NCBI GenBank assembly: GCA_905373785.1
Contig: CAJPUK010000011.1
Coordinates: 1-26,378, forward strand
Length of the DNA stretch: 26,378 nt
Reading direction: 5' to 3'
DNA from: an uncultured Johnsonella sp.
GTDB lineage: Bacteria > Bacillota > Clostridia > Lachnospirales > Lachnospiraceae
In this document: positions 16,437 through 24,020 of the stretch, in pieces
How the letters are laid out: every line of letters starts with the position of its first letter
Position numbering within the stretch: the stretch's first letter is position 1
The notes under the pieces: generated by a model
What the model was told of the DNA's origin: nothing
Seen by the model: the letters and a program-made list of their open reading frames with translations, nothing else
The model's database searches: none
Program-made: the position numbers and the translations under genes

Positions 16437-16481
16437 GCTAACACAGAGCTAAAGTATATGTTAGCCTGTACTTACTGTCAA
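16437..16481 (-). promoter_or_regulatory. promoter of the surface-protein gene with overlapping inverted repeat
   Basis: On the minus strand a perfect -35 TTGACA (16481-16476), a 17-base spacer and TATACT (16458-16453, 5 of 6) form a strong sigma-A promoter. An inverted repeat GCTAACA (16437-16443) and TGTTAGC (16459-16465) flanks the -10 hexamer, in the right place for a repressor operator. The leader to ATG 16333 is about 110 bases. Confidence 0.75.
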
Positions 16482-16548
16482 TAAATATATGCTTTTGTTT
16501 CTTATAAAATACTAAATCATAAAACTACCTTTATCTTCAATAATGTTG

Positions 16549-16554
16549 TATAAT
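16549..16554 (+). promoter_or_regulatory. candidate -10 element for the CYTH gene
   Basis: A perfect TATAAT on the plus strand, 90 bases upstream of the CYTH start codon and diverging from the surface-protein promoter. No convincing -35 lies at 16-18 bases upstream, so this is tentative. Confidence 0.35.
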
Positions 16555-16643
16555 CAGTATTACACTATTAAAATATTTATAACAATTTCAGTTTTAGTAA
16601 ATATATACAAGTTTTCGGTTTGTTTTTTAACAAGGAGTTTATT

Positions 16644-17108
16644 GTGAAAAATTATGAGATAGAAAGGAAGTTTCTTCCGGCTAATGATAAAGAGATATTA
16701 TCAATAATAAAAGATTTACCCTATAAATCCATGGTACAGGGCTATCTTAATTTAAGACCTGTAGTGCGTGTAAGAAAGGAAGACGGTGAGTATTACCTTA
16801 CCTATAAAGGAGAAGGAAGCATTGCAAAGGAAGAGTACAACCTAAAACTTAATGAAGAAAGTTTTTATAATCTTCTAAAAAAATGTGACGGTAATATAAT
16901 TGAAAAAGAACGCTATAATGTTAAGTTAAGCGATAAGCTTGTCGCAGAGGTGGATATTTTTCAAGGAAAGTTTGAAGGGCTTATACTTATAGAAGTGGAG
17001 TTTGAGAGTGTTGAGGAGGCTAAAGTCTTTGCGGCTCCTGATTGGTTCGGTAGGGATGTAAGTTGTGAAAAAGAGTACCATAATGCATATATGAGTACTT
17101 TGGGATAG
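16644..17108 (+). CDS. CYTH-domain phosphohydrolase-type protein
   Basis: The 154-residue cytoplasmic protein is the only plus-strand gene. It opens with NYEIERKFLP, the ExExK-type signature of the CYTH (triphosphate tunnel) superfamily. The other basic and acidic strand residues follow: RVRKEDGEYYLTYK (about 38-52), KEEYN, EKERYN (about 100-105), EVDIF and LIEVEFES (about 126-133). Family members include class IV adenylate cyclase, thiamine triphosphatase and inorganic tripolyphosphatase; small bacterial stand-alone forms are usually triphosphatases. The start is GTG 16644, because AAGGAG lies six bases upstream; longer in-frame starts are TTG without a site. It is not in an operon. The specific substrate is unknown. 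Confidence 0.88.
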   Translation: MKNYEIERKFLPANDKEILSIIKDLPYKSMVQGYLNLRPVVRVRKEDGEYYLTYKGEGSIAKEEYNLKLNEESFYNLLKKCDGNIIEKERYNVKLSDKLVAEVDIFQGKFEGLILIEVEFESVEEAKVFAAPDWFGRDVSCEKEYHNAYMSTLG

Positions 17109-17143
17109 CGGGCGAGAGGGGAAGCTCCCCTCCTGTTTACCGC
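17108..17143. terminator. GC-rich hairpin between convergent CYTH and rnfB genes
   Basis: GAGGGGA (17116-17122) and TCCCCTC (17126-17132) form a seven-pair stem with a 3-base loop, inside an outer GCGG/CCGC pair (17108-17111 and 17140-17143). It stands out as very GC-rich in this AT-rich DNA and fills the gap between converging genes, so a two-way transcription stop is likely. There is no U-run on either strand, so certainty is limited. Confidence 0.5.
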
Positions 17144-17151
17144 ATTTACCT

Positions 17152-17976
17152 CTAAGCTATCTCCTGCTCAACAGTAACCAATTTATCTGAAATAATTACC
17201 TTAGTCGGACACTTCATAGCACATCTTCCGCACTCAATACATTTACTGTAATCAACCAAGGCAACATTTCCCACCATGTGTATAGCGTCGTCCTGACATT
17301 GCTTAACGCACATAGTACAGCCTATACAACCTACGCTGCACTTATCTTTTACAGTCTTACCCTTATCCTGTGAGTTACACTGTACCAAGGTCTTTGCCTT
17401 ATAAGGTACCATGTCTATAAGTTTCTTAGGACAGGCACTTACACACTTGCCGCAGGCTACGCACTTTTCCTTATCAACCAAGGCTATTCCGTCAACTATA
17501 TGTATTGAGTCGAATTCACAAGCCTTTACACAGGAACCGTAACCCATACAGCCGTATTCACAAGACTTTCCGCCTGCTCCGGGTACAACCATTGCACCGT
17601 TACAGTCATGCAGTCCTGAGTATGTATAGAGTTTTTTAGTGTAGTTGCAATTTCCCTTGCACTTTACAAAGGCAACTTTTTTCTCACTTGCACCTACATC
17701 ATCAACTCCCATAATAACTGCAATCTTAGCTGCTACAGGCTGTCCTCCGACCGGGCACTGATTAACTTTTGCTTCACCGCTTGCTATAGCCTTTGCCAAA
17801 CCGTCACAACCCGGATATCCGCAAGCACCGCAGTTATTACCCGGAAGCGCTTCTCTTACCTGTATTTCCTTCTCATCTACTTCTACTTTAAAAACTTCAC
17901 TTGCTATACCAAGCAAAACACCTATTAAAATACCTACTATACCTACCGTTACGGTAGCAATTACAATAGCTGTCAT
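17152..17976 (-). CDS. rnfB: Rnf complex iron-sulfur subunit RnfB
   Basis: A 274-residue subunit of the Rnf ferredoxin:NAD+ oxidoreductase, the likely entry point for electrons from ferredoxin. Residues 1-27 are a membrane anchor. A four-Cys cluster domain follows (Cys49, Cys52, Cys57, Cys74; NNCGACGYPGC). Then come four further ferredoxin-type motifs: CMGYGSCVKAC (143-153), CVACGKCVSACP (172-183), CIGCTMCVKQC (217-227) and CIECGRCAMKCP (246-257). Additional Cys are at 106, 110 and 125. Length is normal. It is the last gene of the operon and starts nine bases after the rnfA stop, with AGGAGG upstream. Confidence 0.96.
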   Translation of the reverse strand: MTAIVIATVTVGIVGILIGVLLGIASEVFKVEVDEKEIQVREALPGNNCGACGYPGCDGLAKAIASGEAKVNQCPVGGQPVAAKIAVIMGVDDVGASEKKVAFVKCKGNCNYTKKLYTYSGLHDCNGAMVVPGAGGKSCEYGCMGYGSCVKACEFDSIHIVDGIALVDKEKCVACGKCVSACPKKLIDMVPYKAKTLVQCNSQDKGKTVKDKCSVGCIGCTMCVKQCQDDAIHMVGNVALVDYSKCIECGRCAMKCPTKVIISDKLVTVEQEIA

Positions 17977-17985
17977 ACATACCTC

Positions 17986-18561
17986 CTATATAAGCCCTGA
18001 GAATCCGAAGAATGCTATAGCCATAAGACCTGCGGTTATTAATGTTATAGGCATTCCCTTCATCACATGCGGTATTGTATTAAACTCTATTTTCTCCCTG
18101 ATACCTGCCATAAGTATTATAGCCAAGGCAAATCCGCAAGAAGTTCCCACTCCGTACAAAAGGCTTTCTAAAAAGTTATACTGCTTTGCAACATTATCCA
18201 AAGCAACTCCAAGCACCGCACAGTTTGTAGTTATAAGAGGCAGGAACACTCCCAAAGACTCATAAAGGCTTGGCATATTCTTTTTAAGTACCATTTCAAC
18301 AAACTGAACCAGGGCTGCAATAACCAAAATAAACACTATCGTTTGCATATATTCAAGCTTCAACGGAATAAGCACATGAGTATATATTAAACTTGCCGCC
18401 ATTGATGATATGGTGATAACAAATATAACCGCCATTCCCATACCGCTTGAAGTTTCAACCTTCTTGGATACACCTAAAAACGGACACAGTCCTAAAAATC
18501 TGCTTAGCACCACATTATGCACAAGTGATGCCGATATAAGAATTAATATTAACTCCTTCAT
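17986..18561 (-). CDS. rnfA: Rnf complex membrane subunit RnfA
   Basis: The 191-residue protein has six predicted membrane helices and belongs to the NqrE/RnfA family. Motifs are LSRFLGLCPFLGVSKK (near residues 19-34) and TTNCAVLGVAL (about 111-121). These hold the Cys residues known to bind a membrane-embedded 2Fe-2S cluster together with RnfE. It works in ion translocation and transmembrane electron transfer. It follows rnfE by nine bases and is followed by rnfB, as in other clostridial rnf operons. Confidence 0.96.
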   Translation of the reverse strand: MKELILILISASLVHNVVLSRFLGLCPFLGVSKKVETSSGMGMAVIFVITISSMAASLIYTHVLIPLKLEYMQTIVFILVIAALVQFVEMVLKKNMPSLYESLGVFLPLITTNCAVLGVALDNVAKQYNFLESLLYGVGTSCGFALAIILMAGIREKIEFNTIPHVMKGMPITLITAGLMAIAFFGFSGLI

Positions 18562-18570
18562 ATTTCCCCC

Positions 18571-19254
18571 TTACTGCTTAGACGGACATGATGATGACGC
18601 ACCGCATCCGCTACATCCGCCGCAAGCCGGCTGACCTTCATCTTCTTTTTTCTCTACATTGGTAGCACTTGGTGCTTTGAATTTATTTTGTAAGGCTGTG
18701 AGCAAAGCCAGTACAAAGAAAGCACCCGGAGCCAAAACAAATATAGATATATGATAGTCGCTTGGAATTATCTCATAACCGAATACCGAACCTCCTCCGA
18801 GAAGTTCCCTGCACATACCTATTACTGTAAGTGCTATGGTAAATCCAAGCCCCATTCCAAGACCGTCAAGGAAGGAAAGCCATGCTTTATTTTTAGAAGC
18901 ATAAGCCTCGGCTCTTCCGAGTATAATACAGTTTACAACTATAAGAGGTATATATATACCGAGTGCCGCATTTAAGCTTGGTAAGAAACCTTCTATCAAA
19001 AGCTGCACTACCGTAACCAAAGAAGCAACTATAACTATAAAAGCCGGTATACGCACCCTGTCAGGTATAACATTTCTAAATATTGATATCAGCCAGTTAG
19101 ACATCATAAGTACCACCAAGGTGGAAAGTCCCATACCCAAGCCGTTAACAGCGGATGTAGTTACCGCAAGAGTCGGACACATTCCAAGCATAAGTACAAA
19201 GGTAGGGTTTTCTTTTACAATACCGTTATATAATCTTTCCATAGACTCATTCAT
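18571..19254 (-). CDS. rnfE: Rnf complex membrane subunit RnfE with Cys-rich tail
   Basis: A 227-residue membrane protein of the NqrD/RnfE family, paralogous to RnfA, with about six helices. It has the expected LGMCPTLAVTTSAVNGLGMG (near 23-42) and VNCIILGRAEAYASKNK (around 107-123) cluster-binding segments. Unlike the core family, it has a hydrophilic C-terminal extension of about 35 residues ending ACGGCSGCGASSSCPSKQ, with four Cys. This tail may bind a metal or contact an iron-sulfur partner, but its function is unknown. It lies between rnfG and rnfA, with gaps of 12 and 9 bases. Confidence 0.95.
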   Translation of the reverse strand: MNESMERLYNGIVKENPTFVLMLGMCPTLAVTTSAVNGLGMGLSTLVVLMMSNWLISIFRNVIPDRVRIPAFIVIVASLVTVVQLLIEGFLPSLNAALGIYIPLIVVNCIILGRAEAYASKNKAWLSFLDGLGMGLGFTIALTVIGMCRELLGGGSVFGYEIIPSDYHISIFVLAPGAFFVLALLTALQNKFKAPSATNVEKKEDEGQPACGGCSGCGASSSCPSKQ

Positions 19255-19266
19255 AACTATCCCTCC

Positions 19267-19878
19267 TTACTTGATATAATTTTTAACGAAATAAACGGCA
19301 ACATTTACAGCATTGGTAACCGCATTACTGGTAATAGTAGCACCGCTTATAGCGTTGATTTGATTATCTGAGCTTGCTCCGGTTTTGGTTACTTCAAAAC
19401 TGTCAACCTGTTTTCCTGCAAACTGAGTATAAAACTCCGGCTCTTTAGCCCTCATACCAAGACCCGGAGTCTCGGCAATAGTTAGAAAGGCTATACCTGT
19501 AACTTTTAAGTCTTTATCTATACCTACGGTTATCTGAACTTCACCGCCGTATCCGTCTTTTGAATGTGTTATAAGCACATGACCTATTACATTGCCATCT
19601 TTATCTAAGGCATCATTTACTTCGTCTACTCCTACATTTCCATAACCAAGTTCGGTCAAAGCCTGAGAATTTTCAGTTATAGCCGCCATTGCATCGGCAT
19701 TCTCCTTAAAATCACCGGCTTCGCTGAAAACTTCCTGATAAGCCTTTTTCTTCGCATTTAATTTAGCCTCTGCTATAGGACCTTTTGTAATTTCATATAC
19801 TGTCCCAAGTGATACACCGGATATAAGAGTTATCAAGCAGAGTATAATAGCATCCTTTATAAATCCACCTTTTTTCAT
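19267..19878 (-). CDS. rnfG: Rnf complex FMN subunit RnfG
   Basis: The 203-residue protein has one N-terminal membrane helix (about 8-28) and an FMN-binding domain. The flavinylation motif ISGATITSNAV places the covalent FMN on Thr181 (family rule: the Thr of SGAT). The GYGGEVQITVGID segment (109-121) and ETPGLGMRA (136-144) are also typical of the NqrC/RnfG family. Its start overlaps the rnfD stop by four bases, indicating translational coupling. No flavin transferase gene (apbE) lies in the window. Confidence 0.96.
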   Translation of the reverse strand: MKKGGFIKDAIILCLITLISGVSLGTVYEITKGPIAEAKLNAKKKAYQEVFSEAGDFKENADAMAAITENSQALTELGYGNVGVDEVNDALDKDGNVIGHVLITHSKDGYGGEVQITVGIDKDLKVTGIAFLTIAETPGLGMRAKEPEFYTQFAGKQVDSFEVTKTGASSDNQINAISGATITSNAVTNAVNVAVYFVKNYIK

Positions 19879-20888
19879 GCTGCTTTCTTCCTCCTTCCGA
19901 ACGCTTTAGGTAAAGTAACTCTTTCCAAAAGAGGTACAACTATGTTACCTATAATTATTGCATAAGATACACCCTCGGCACTTCCTCCAAACAACCTGAA
20001 AAGTCCTGTAAGTATACCTATAAATACTGCAAATAATATCTGTCCGAGTTTGGTAATAGGTCTTGTAGCATAGTCGGTAGCCATAAAGAAAGCACCGAAG
20101 ATAAGACCGCCGGCAAATAAATGACCAAGCACAAAGTATATATTATGTTCTCCGAAAATAAATACGAATATTGCTACGGTAAGTATATAAGTTACAGGTA
20201 TCTCAAAAGATATAACTTTTCTCGCAAGAAGATATACAGCACCTATTAAAAGAGCTATAACAGATACCTCCCCTATAGTTCCGGGTATAGTTCCTATAAA
20301 TAACTTGTTCAAATTATATAAATTGTAGAAAGCATTGCTTCCTGCTGCAGCGGTTGCACCTGAAGTTGCAGAAACGGTAGCTCCTGATACGGCAGCTGTA
20401 GCTTTAAGTGCCGCAAGCGGTGTAGGAGTTGACAAAGAGTCAAAACCCAATTGCTTAGAAGTAAAGTCCGTCATCTTTCCTGCAAACGATATAAGAAGAA
20501 AACATCTTGCAGCAAGCGCCGGATTCATCCAGTTTTGTCCAAGTCCTCCGTACAGTTGCTTTACCACTACAATTGCAAATATAGAACCGAGTATCGGAAT
20601 CCACACCGGTATCTGGGGCGGCATATTAAGCGCAAGTATCATACCTGTTACCGCAGCTGAATAATCCCCTATACTGATAGTTTTTTTAGCTACCTTACAG
20701 TATACATACTCTGTAGCTACGGCAGCCGCCACAGTAAGTATAATTACCGCAAGACTGTAGAATCCGAAGTTCCAGACTCCAAAAGCCGCAGCCGGAAGCA
20801 TGGCTATAAGCACATCCCTCATAATATCCTTGGTGCTGCTTGCTGCCCTTACATGAGGTGATGAAGATACATTATAAAATTCTGCCAT
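19875..20888 (-). CDS. rnfD: Rnf complex membrane subunit RnfD
   Basis: A 337-residue membrane protein of the NqrB/RnfD family with about eight to ten helices. Recognisable segments are SSPHVRAASSTKDIMRDV at the N-terminus, GGLGQNWMNPALAARCFLL (about 114-132) and FFMATDYATRPITKLGQ near the C-terminus. The covalent FMN site expected as (S/T)GATPLA reads STPTPLA here, giving Thr156 as the likely attachment residue with a Pro in place of Ala. A 25-residue Ala/Ser/Thr-rich insertion follows (about 163-183). It overlaps rnfC by one base and rnfG by four. Confidence 0.95.
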   Translation of the reverse strand: MAEFYNVSSSPHVRAASSTKDIMRDVLIAMLPAAAFGVWNFGFYSLAVIILTVAAAVATEYVYCKVAKKTISIGDYSAAVTGMILALNMPPQIPVWIPILGSIFAIVVVKQLYGGLGQNWMNPALAARCFLLISFAGKMTDFTSKQLGFDSLSTPTPLAALKATAAVSGATVSATSGATAAAGSNAFYNLYNLNKLFIGTIPGTIGEVSVIALLIGAVYLLARKVISFEIPVTYILTVAIFVFIFGEHNIYFVLGHLFAGGLIFGAFFMATDYATRPITKLGQILFAVFIGILTGLFRLFGGSAEGVSYAIIIGNIVVPLLERVTLPKAFGRRKKAA

Positions 20889-22243
20889 TACTTTGCACCT
20901 CCTTTAGCTTGCTGCTCGGCTGCCTTTTTTCTTCTGTCAGCCATAACAGCCTGTTTTAAGAACTTAAACCCTTGAGTAAGGGGTATTTTTGCAGGGCAAA
21001 TAAATGCACAGGCACCGCACTCTATACATTCCATTCCGTTTAATTGCACGAATCTGTCTTTGTTATTGGTCTTAACAGCTTCCATCATAAGCTGAGGCAC
21101 AAGAATACTCGGACAAACTCCAACGCATCTTGAACACTTGATACAAGGTGTCTCGGGATTTGATGAAACCGCATCCACCTTAAATGCTGTAAGTGCAGAT
21201 GAGTTCTTTACTACAGGTATATTAACATCAGCCAATGCATCTCCCATCATAGGACCTCCGCAGACTATCTTTTGCGGTTCTACACTGAATCCTCCGCTCG
21301 CTTCCAAAAGTTCCGCATATATAGTACCCAATCTTACATTATAGTTTTGCGGTTTTGCTACCGCATCTCCGGTAACTGTGATAATCTTTCTTATAAGCGG
21401 TGTTGACTTAGCTACCGCCATATATATAGATATTACGGTATCAACATTATCAACCACACAGCCTGCATCCGCAGGAAGCATACTTGAGTTTACCTCTCTG
21501 TCCGTAAGAACCTTGATCAAAGAACGCTCACCTCCCTGAGGGTACTTACTTATAAGACTTTGCACACTTATCTTTTCTTCCTTTTGGGCTAATTCGCTAA
21601 GTATTTTTATAGCATCGGGTTTATTGTCCTCAACACCTATTATACCTTTGGCATTGGGAAAAAGACTGAGTATAATTTTCAAGCCGCCTATTATCTTTTC
21701 CGGCTCTTCCAGCATCAGTCTGTAGTCACTGGTAAGGTAGGGCTCACATTCCGCAGCATTTACCAGTATGTATTCAATTTTTTCATCATCTTTTGGGGTA
21801 AGTTTAACATGAGTAGGAAATCCTGCACCGCCAAGGCCCACTATTCCTGCTTCCTTTATAATACTTCTGATTTCTTCTTTAGATAATTTAGATGCGTCCC
21901 TATCCTGTCCGAAGCCTTCTATTGTACTATAATTACCGTCATTTTCCACAATGACGGACTCTACCATAGCACCTTTATTATTTTTTCTCGGCTCAATCTT
22001 TTTTACTTTTCCGGATACTGAACATATAACATTAGCGGATATGAAACCAACCGCTTCTCCTATTTTCTGTCCGACTAAAACCTCATCTCCAACCTTGACT
22101 AAGGGCTTTGCCGGAGCTCCGATATGCTGTGCCATAGGGAATACCAGTTCGCCCTTTGGCATATAAACTTCTATAGGTCTATCCTTAGAGAGTTCTTTAC
22201 CCTCATAAGGATGGACTCCACCCTTGAAAGTTTTTAATAACAT
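20888..22243 (-). CDS. rnfC: Rnf complex NADH-side subunit RnfC
   Basis: The 451-residue soluble, membrane-associated subunit of Rnf, known to interact with NAD(H) and FMN. It begins with a biotinyl-like RnfC N-terminal domain (GGVHPYEGK, MAQHIGAPAKPLVKVGDEV). A Nuo51-like fold with GIVGLGGAGFPTHVKL (about 133-148) and a SLBB segment follow. Two 4Fe-4S motifs are near the C-terminus: CIKCSRCVGVCP and CIECGACAFICP. The C-terminal tail is Lys/Ala-rich. It is the first gene of the operon, with a purine-rich AAGGGGAGA site upstream. It is paralogous to PrdC in the same window. Confidence 0.97.
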   Translation of the reverse strand: MLLKTFKGGVHPYEGKELSKDRPIEVYMPKGELVFPMAQHIGAPAKPLVKVGDEVLVGQKIGEAVGFISANVICSVSGKVKKIEPRKNNKGAMVESVIVENDGNYSTIEGFGQDRDASKLSKEEIRSIIKEAGIVGLGGAGFPTHVKLTPKDDEKIEYILVNAAECEPYLTSDYRLMLEEPEKIIGGLKIILSLFPNAKGIIGVEDNKPDAIKILSELAQKEEKISVQSLISKYPQGGERSLIKVLTDREVNSSMLPADAGCVVDNVDTVISIYMAVAKSTPLIRKIITVTGDAVAKPQNYNVRLGTIYAELLEASGGFSVEPQKIVCGGPMMGDALADVNIPVVKNSSALTAFKVDAVSSNPETPCIKCSRCVGVCPSILVPQLMMEAVKTNNKDRFVQLNGMECIECGACAFICPAKIPLTQGFKFLKQAVMADRRKKAAEQQAKGGAK

Positions 22244-22490
22244 ACAAATCTCCCCTTAAAATTTTTAAAACTTACACTATAAGCAATGTCTAAAATTTAT
22301 ATAAACTATATTTCAGATTACTTAATAACAAACAACCAATAATGTAAACACTTTAACTATATATGAGCTTTATACAGTCCGATATATTGAGCTTTATATC
22401 ATATAACAACTTGGTATTTATCGGATTATAACATATACCAAGGTTTTAATACAGTATTCTTTGTCTATTATTTAGTACTATTTTTAGAAC
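22244..22490 (-). promoter_or_regulatory. rnf promoter region and leader
   Basis: No gene is seen here. On the minus strand TGTTATAAT (22433-22425) is a perfect extended -10, giving a leader of about 175 bases. It sits within an inverted repeat CTTGGTAT/ATACCAAG (about 22410-22441). Downstream of the predicted start are two direct copies of TGAGCTTTATA on the plus strand (22364-22374 and 22388-22398), 24 bases apart. No full Rex-type site (TTGTTAANNNNTTAACAA) was found, only a half-site GTTGTTATAT. Confidence 0.45.
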
Positions 22491-22556
22491 ACAGAAAAAC
22501 CCTTGTTATATTTTTTACAAAGTTTCAAATTTCTGTAAAATATACCGCAAGGGTTT
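22490..22556 (-). terminator. intrinsic terminator after the MATE gene
   Basis: AAACCCTTG (22497-22505) pairs with CAAGGGTTT (22548-22556), and an inner stem pairs TATATTTTTTAC with GTAAAATATA. On the minus strand the stem runs straight into GGGTTTTTC, a U-run. It lies 40 bases after the MATE stop and upstream of the rnf promoter, so it separates the two operons. Confidence 0.75.
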
Positions 22557-22595
22557 ATCGGGGAGTCAGCAACAGTATATTTCTTATGAATAGCA

Positions 22596-23954
22596 TCAGC
22601 AACTGCTTTTAATACTCAGTTTTCTCAATTTTTTAAAATCCTTTGATAATATTAATATTACAATTATCGAAAGAAATACATCTATTGCAAATGAGCCTAT
22701 ATATATTGACTGTATACCGAAAATTCCCGGTAATATAATCATAAGAGGAATATATAAAAACAACTGCCTCCCCAGCCCTATAACCATTGCAGGTGCAGCT
22801 TTTTTTATCGAAGGCCAAAAGGTCATGGCAGTCATTGTAACAGAAAGAAGCGGTGCAATCGACATAAATATTCTGAAACTGAAAATATATTCCGCATCAA
22901 ATGTTACTTGCGGCAACATACTTCCCAAAACAAGTCTCGGACTAATCATTGACACAAGCCAAAACGGTAACATGATAATCAATGCTACAAAAGAAAATAT
23001 CTTAAATGAGCTTATACTCCTTTCATATCTTTCGGCTCCGTAGTTAATACCGGCTACAGGTTGTAAAGCCCTCATAAGCCCATAAATAGGAGTAAGAGAA
23101 AAATTAAATATCCTAAACACCGCTCCGTAAAAAGTAATATCAAGATCACTTCCATAGGCTTTAAGTGCTCTTAAAATAATTACACCTTGTATTATTCCCA
23201 TCACACTCATAATAAACGATGACATTCCCAAAGAAACAATCTCTTTAATTATTTGTTTATCAGCTCTTACAGTAAATATATTCGCATTGAAACTTGCCCT
23301 TCCTCTCTTGCAGTATATTACAAATAAAAGAGCATATACAAACATGCCTATGTTTGTTCCCCATGCAGCTCCCGCAACACCCATATTAAATATTTTCATT
23401 AATATATAATTTGATATTATATTTACCAAAAGACCTATTCCCATCATAATAGCAGCGGTTTTCATCTTCCCCTCAGCTCTTACTATCATGTTGTATGCAA
23501 GTCCGATGATCCAAAATATGCTGCCTATCAATGTAATCCTGAAATAACTTATGGCATAAGACAGTGCTTCATTATCAGCTCCGATCGACTTAAGCAAAGG
23601 TGTCATGAATATAAAGCAAAAAAACATCATGATCGCTGTGACTACTATTGAAATTAAATTAGCATTACCGACAATCTTGCCTTGGGTCTCTCTATCACCT
23701 TCACCTATTAAGATACTGAGATAAGACCCTGCTCCTACACCTACCAATGAGCCTAAACCCAGGCTTAATTGTGTTAAAGGATATACTATTGATATTCCCG
23801 CAAATGCTGCCTCTCCCACCAATCTGCCAACAAATACTCCGTCAAAAATTACATTCAATCCATATAAAACCATGGCTATAATAGCCGGAAGTGAGAGTTT
23901 GTAACAAACTTTCCATAAATTTTCTTCAAGTATTATTTCTTTTTCTTTATTCAT
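22596..23954 (-). CDS. MATE-family multidrug efflux pump
   Basis: A 452-residue membrane protein with 12 hydrophobic helices in two similar halves, typical of the MATE (NorM/DinF) family that exports drugs and metabolites using an ion gradient. Early motifs are LPAIIAMVLYGLNVIFDGVF (19-38) and LVGEAAFAGISIVYPL (41-56). A second-half counterpart is YGLMRALQPVAGINYGAERYE. The ATG follows GGAGA. The upstream tetR gene is 66 bases away with no terminator between them, so the pair is most likely one operon and the pump is under that regulator. Substrates are unknown. Confidence 0.93.
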   Translation of the reverse strand: MNKEKEIILEENLWKVCYKLSLPAIIAMVLYGLNVIFDGVFVGRLVGEAAFAGISIVYPLTQLSLGLGSLVGVGAGSYLSILIGEGDRETQGKIVGNANLISIVVTAIMMFFCFIFMTPLLKSIGADNEALSYAISYFRITLIGSIFWIIGLAYNMIVRAEGKMKTAAIMMGIGLLVNIISNYILMKIFNMGVAGAAWGTNIGMFVYALLFVIYCKRGRASFNANIFTVRADKQIIKEIVSLGMSSFIMSVMGIIQGVIILRALKAYGSDLDITFYGAVFRIFNFSLTPIYGLMRALQPVAGINYGAERYERSISSFKIFSFVALIIMLPFWLVSMISPRLVLGSMLPQVTFDAEYIFSFRIFMSIAPLLSVTMTAMTFWPSIKKAAPAMVIGLGRQLFLYIPLMIILPGIFGIQSIYIGSFAIDVFLSIIVILILSKDFKKLRKLSIKSSC

Positions 23955-24020
23955 ACTATTTCTCCAATAAAATAATTCTTTATGTAATTAAAATTTTGTA
24001 TATTGCATCTGATAATATAA

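Noticed and set aside
22244..22490. Rex operator upstream of rnf
   Set aside because: Only a half-match (GTTGTTATAT) was seen; the second half TTAACAA is missing at the right distance.
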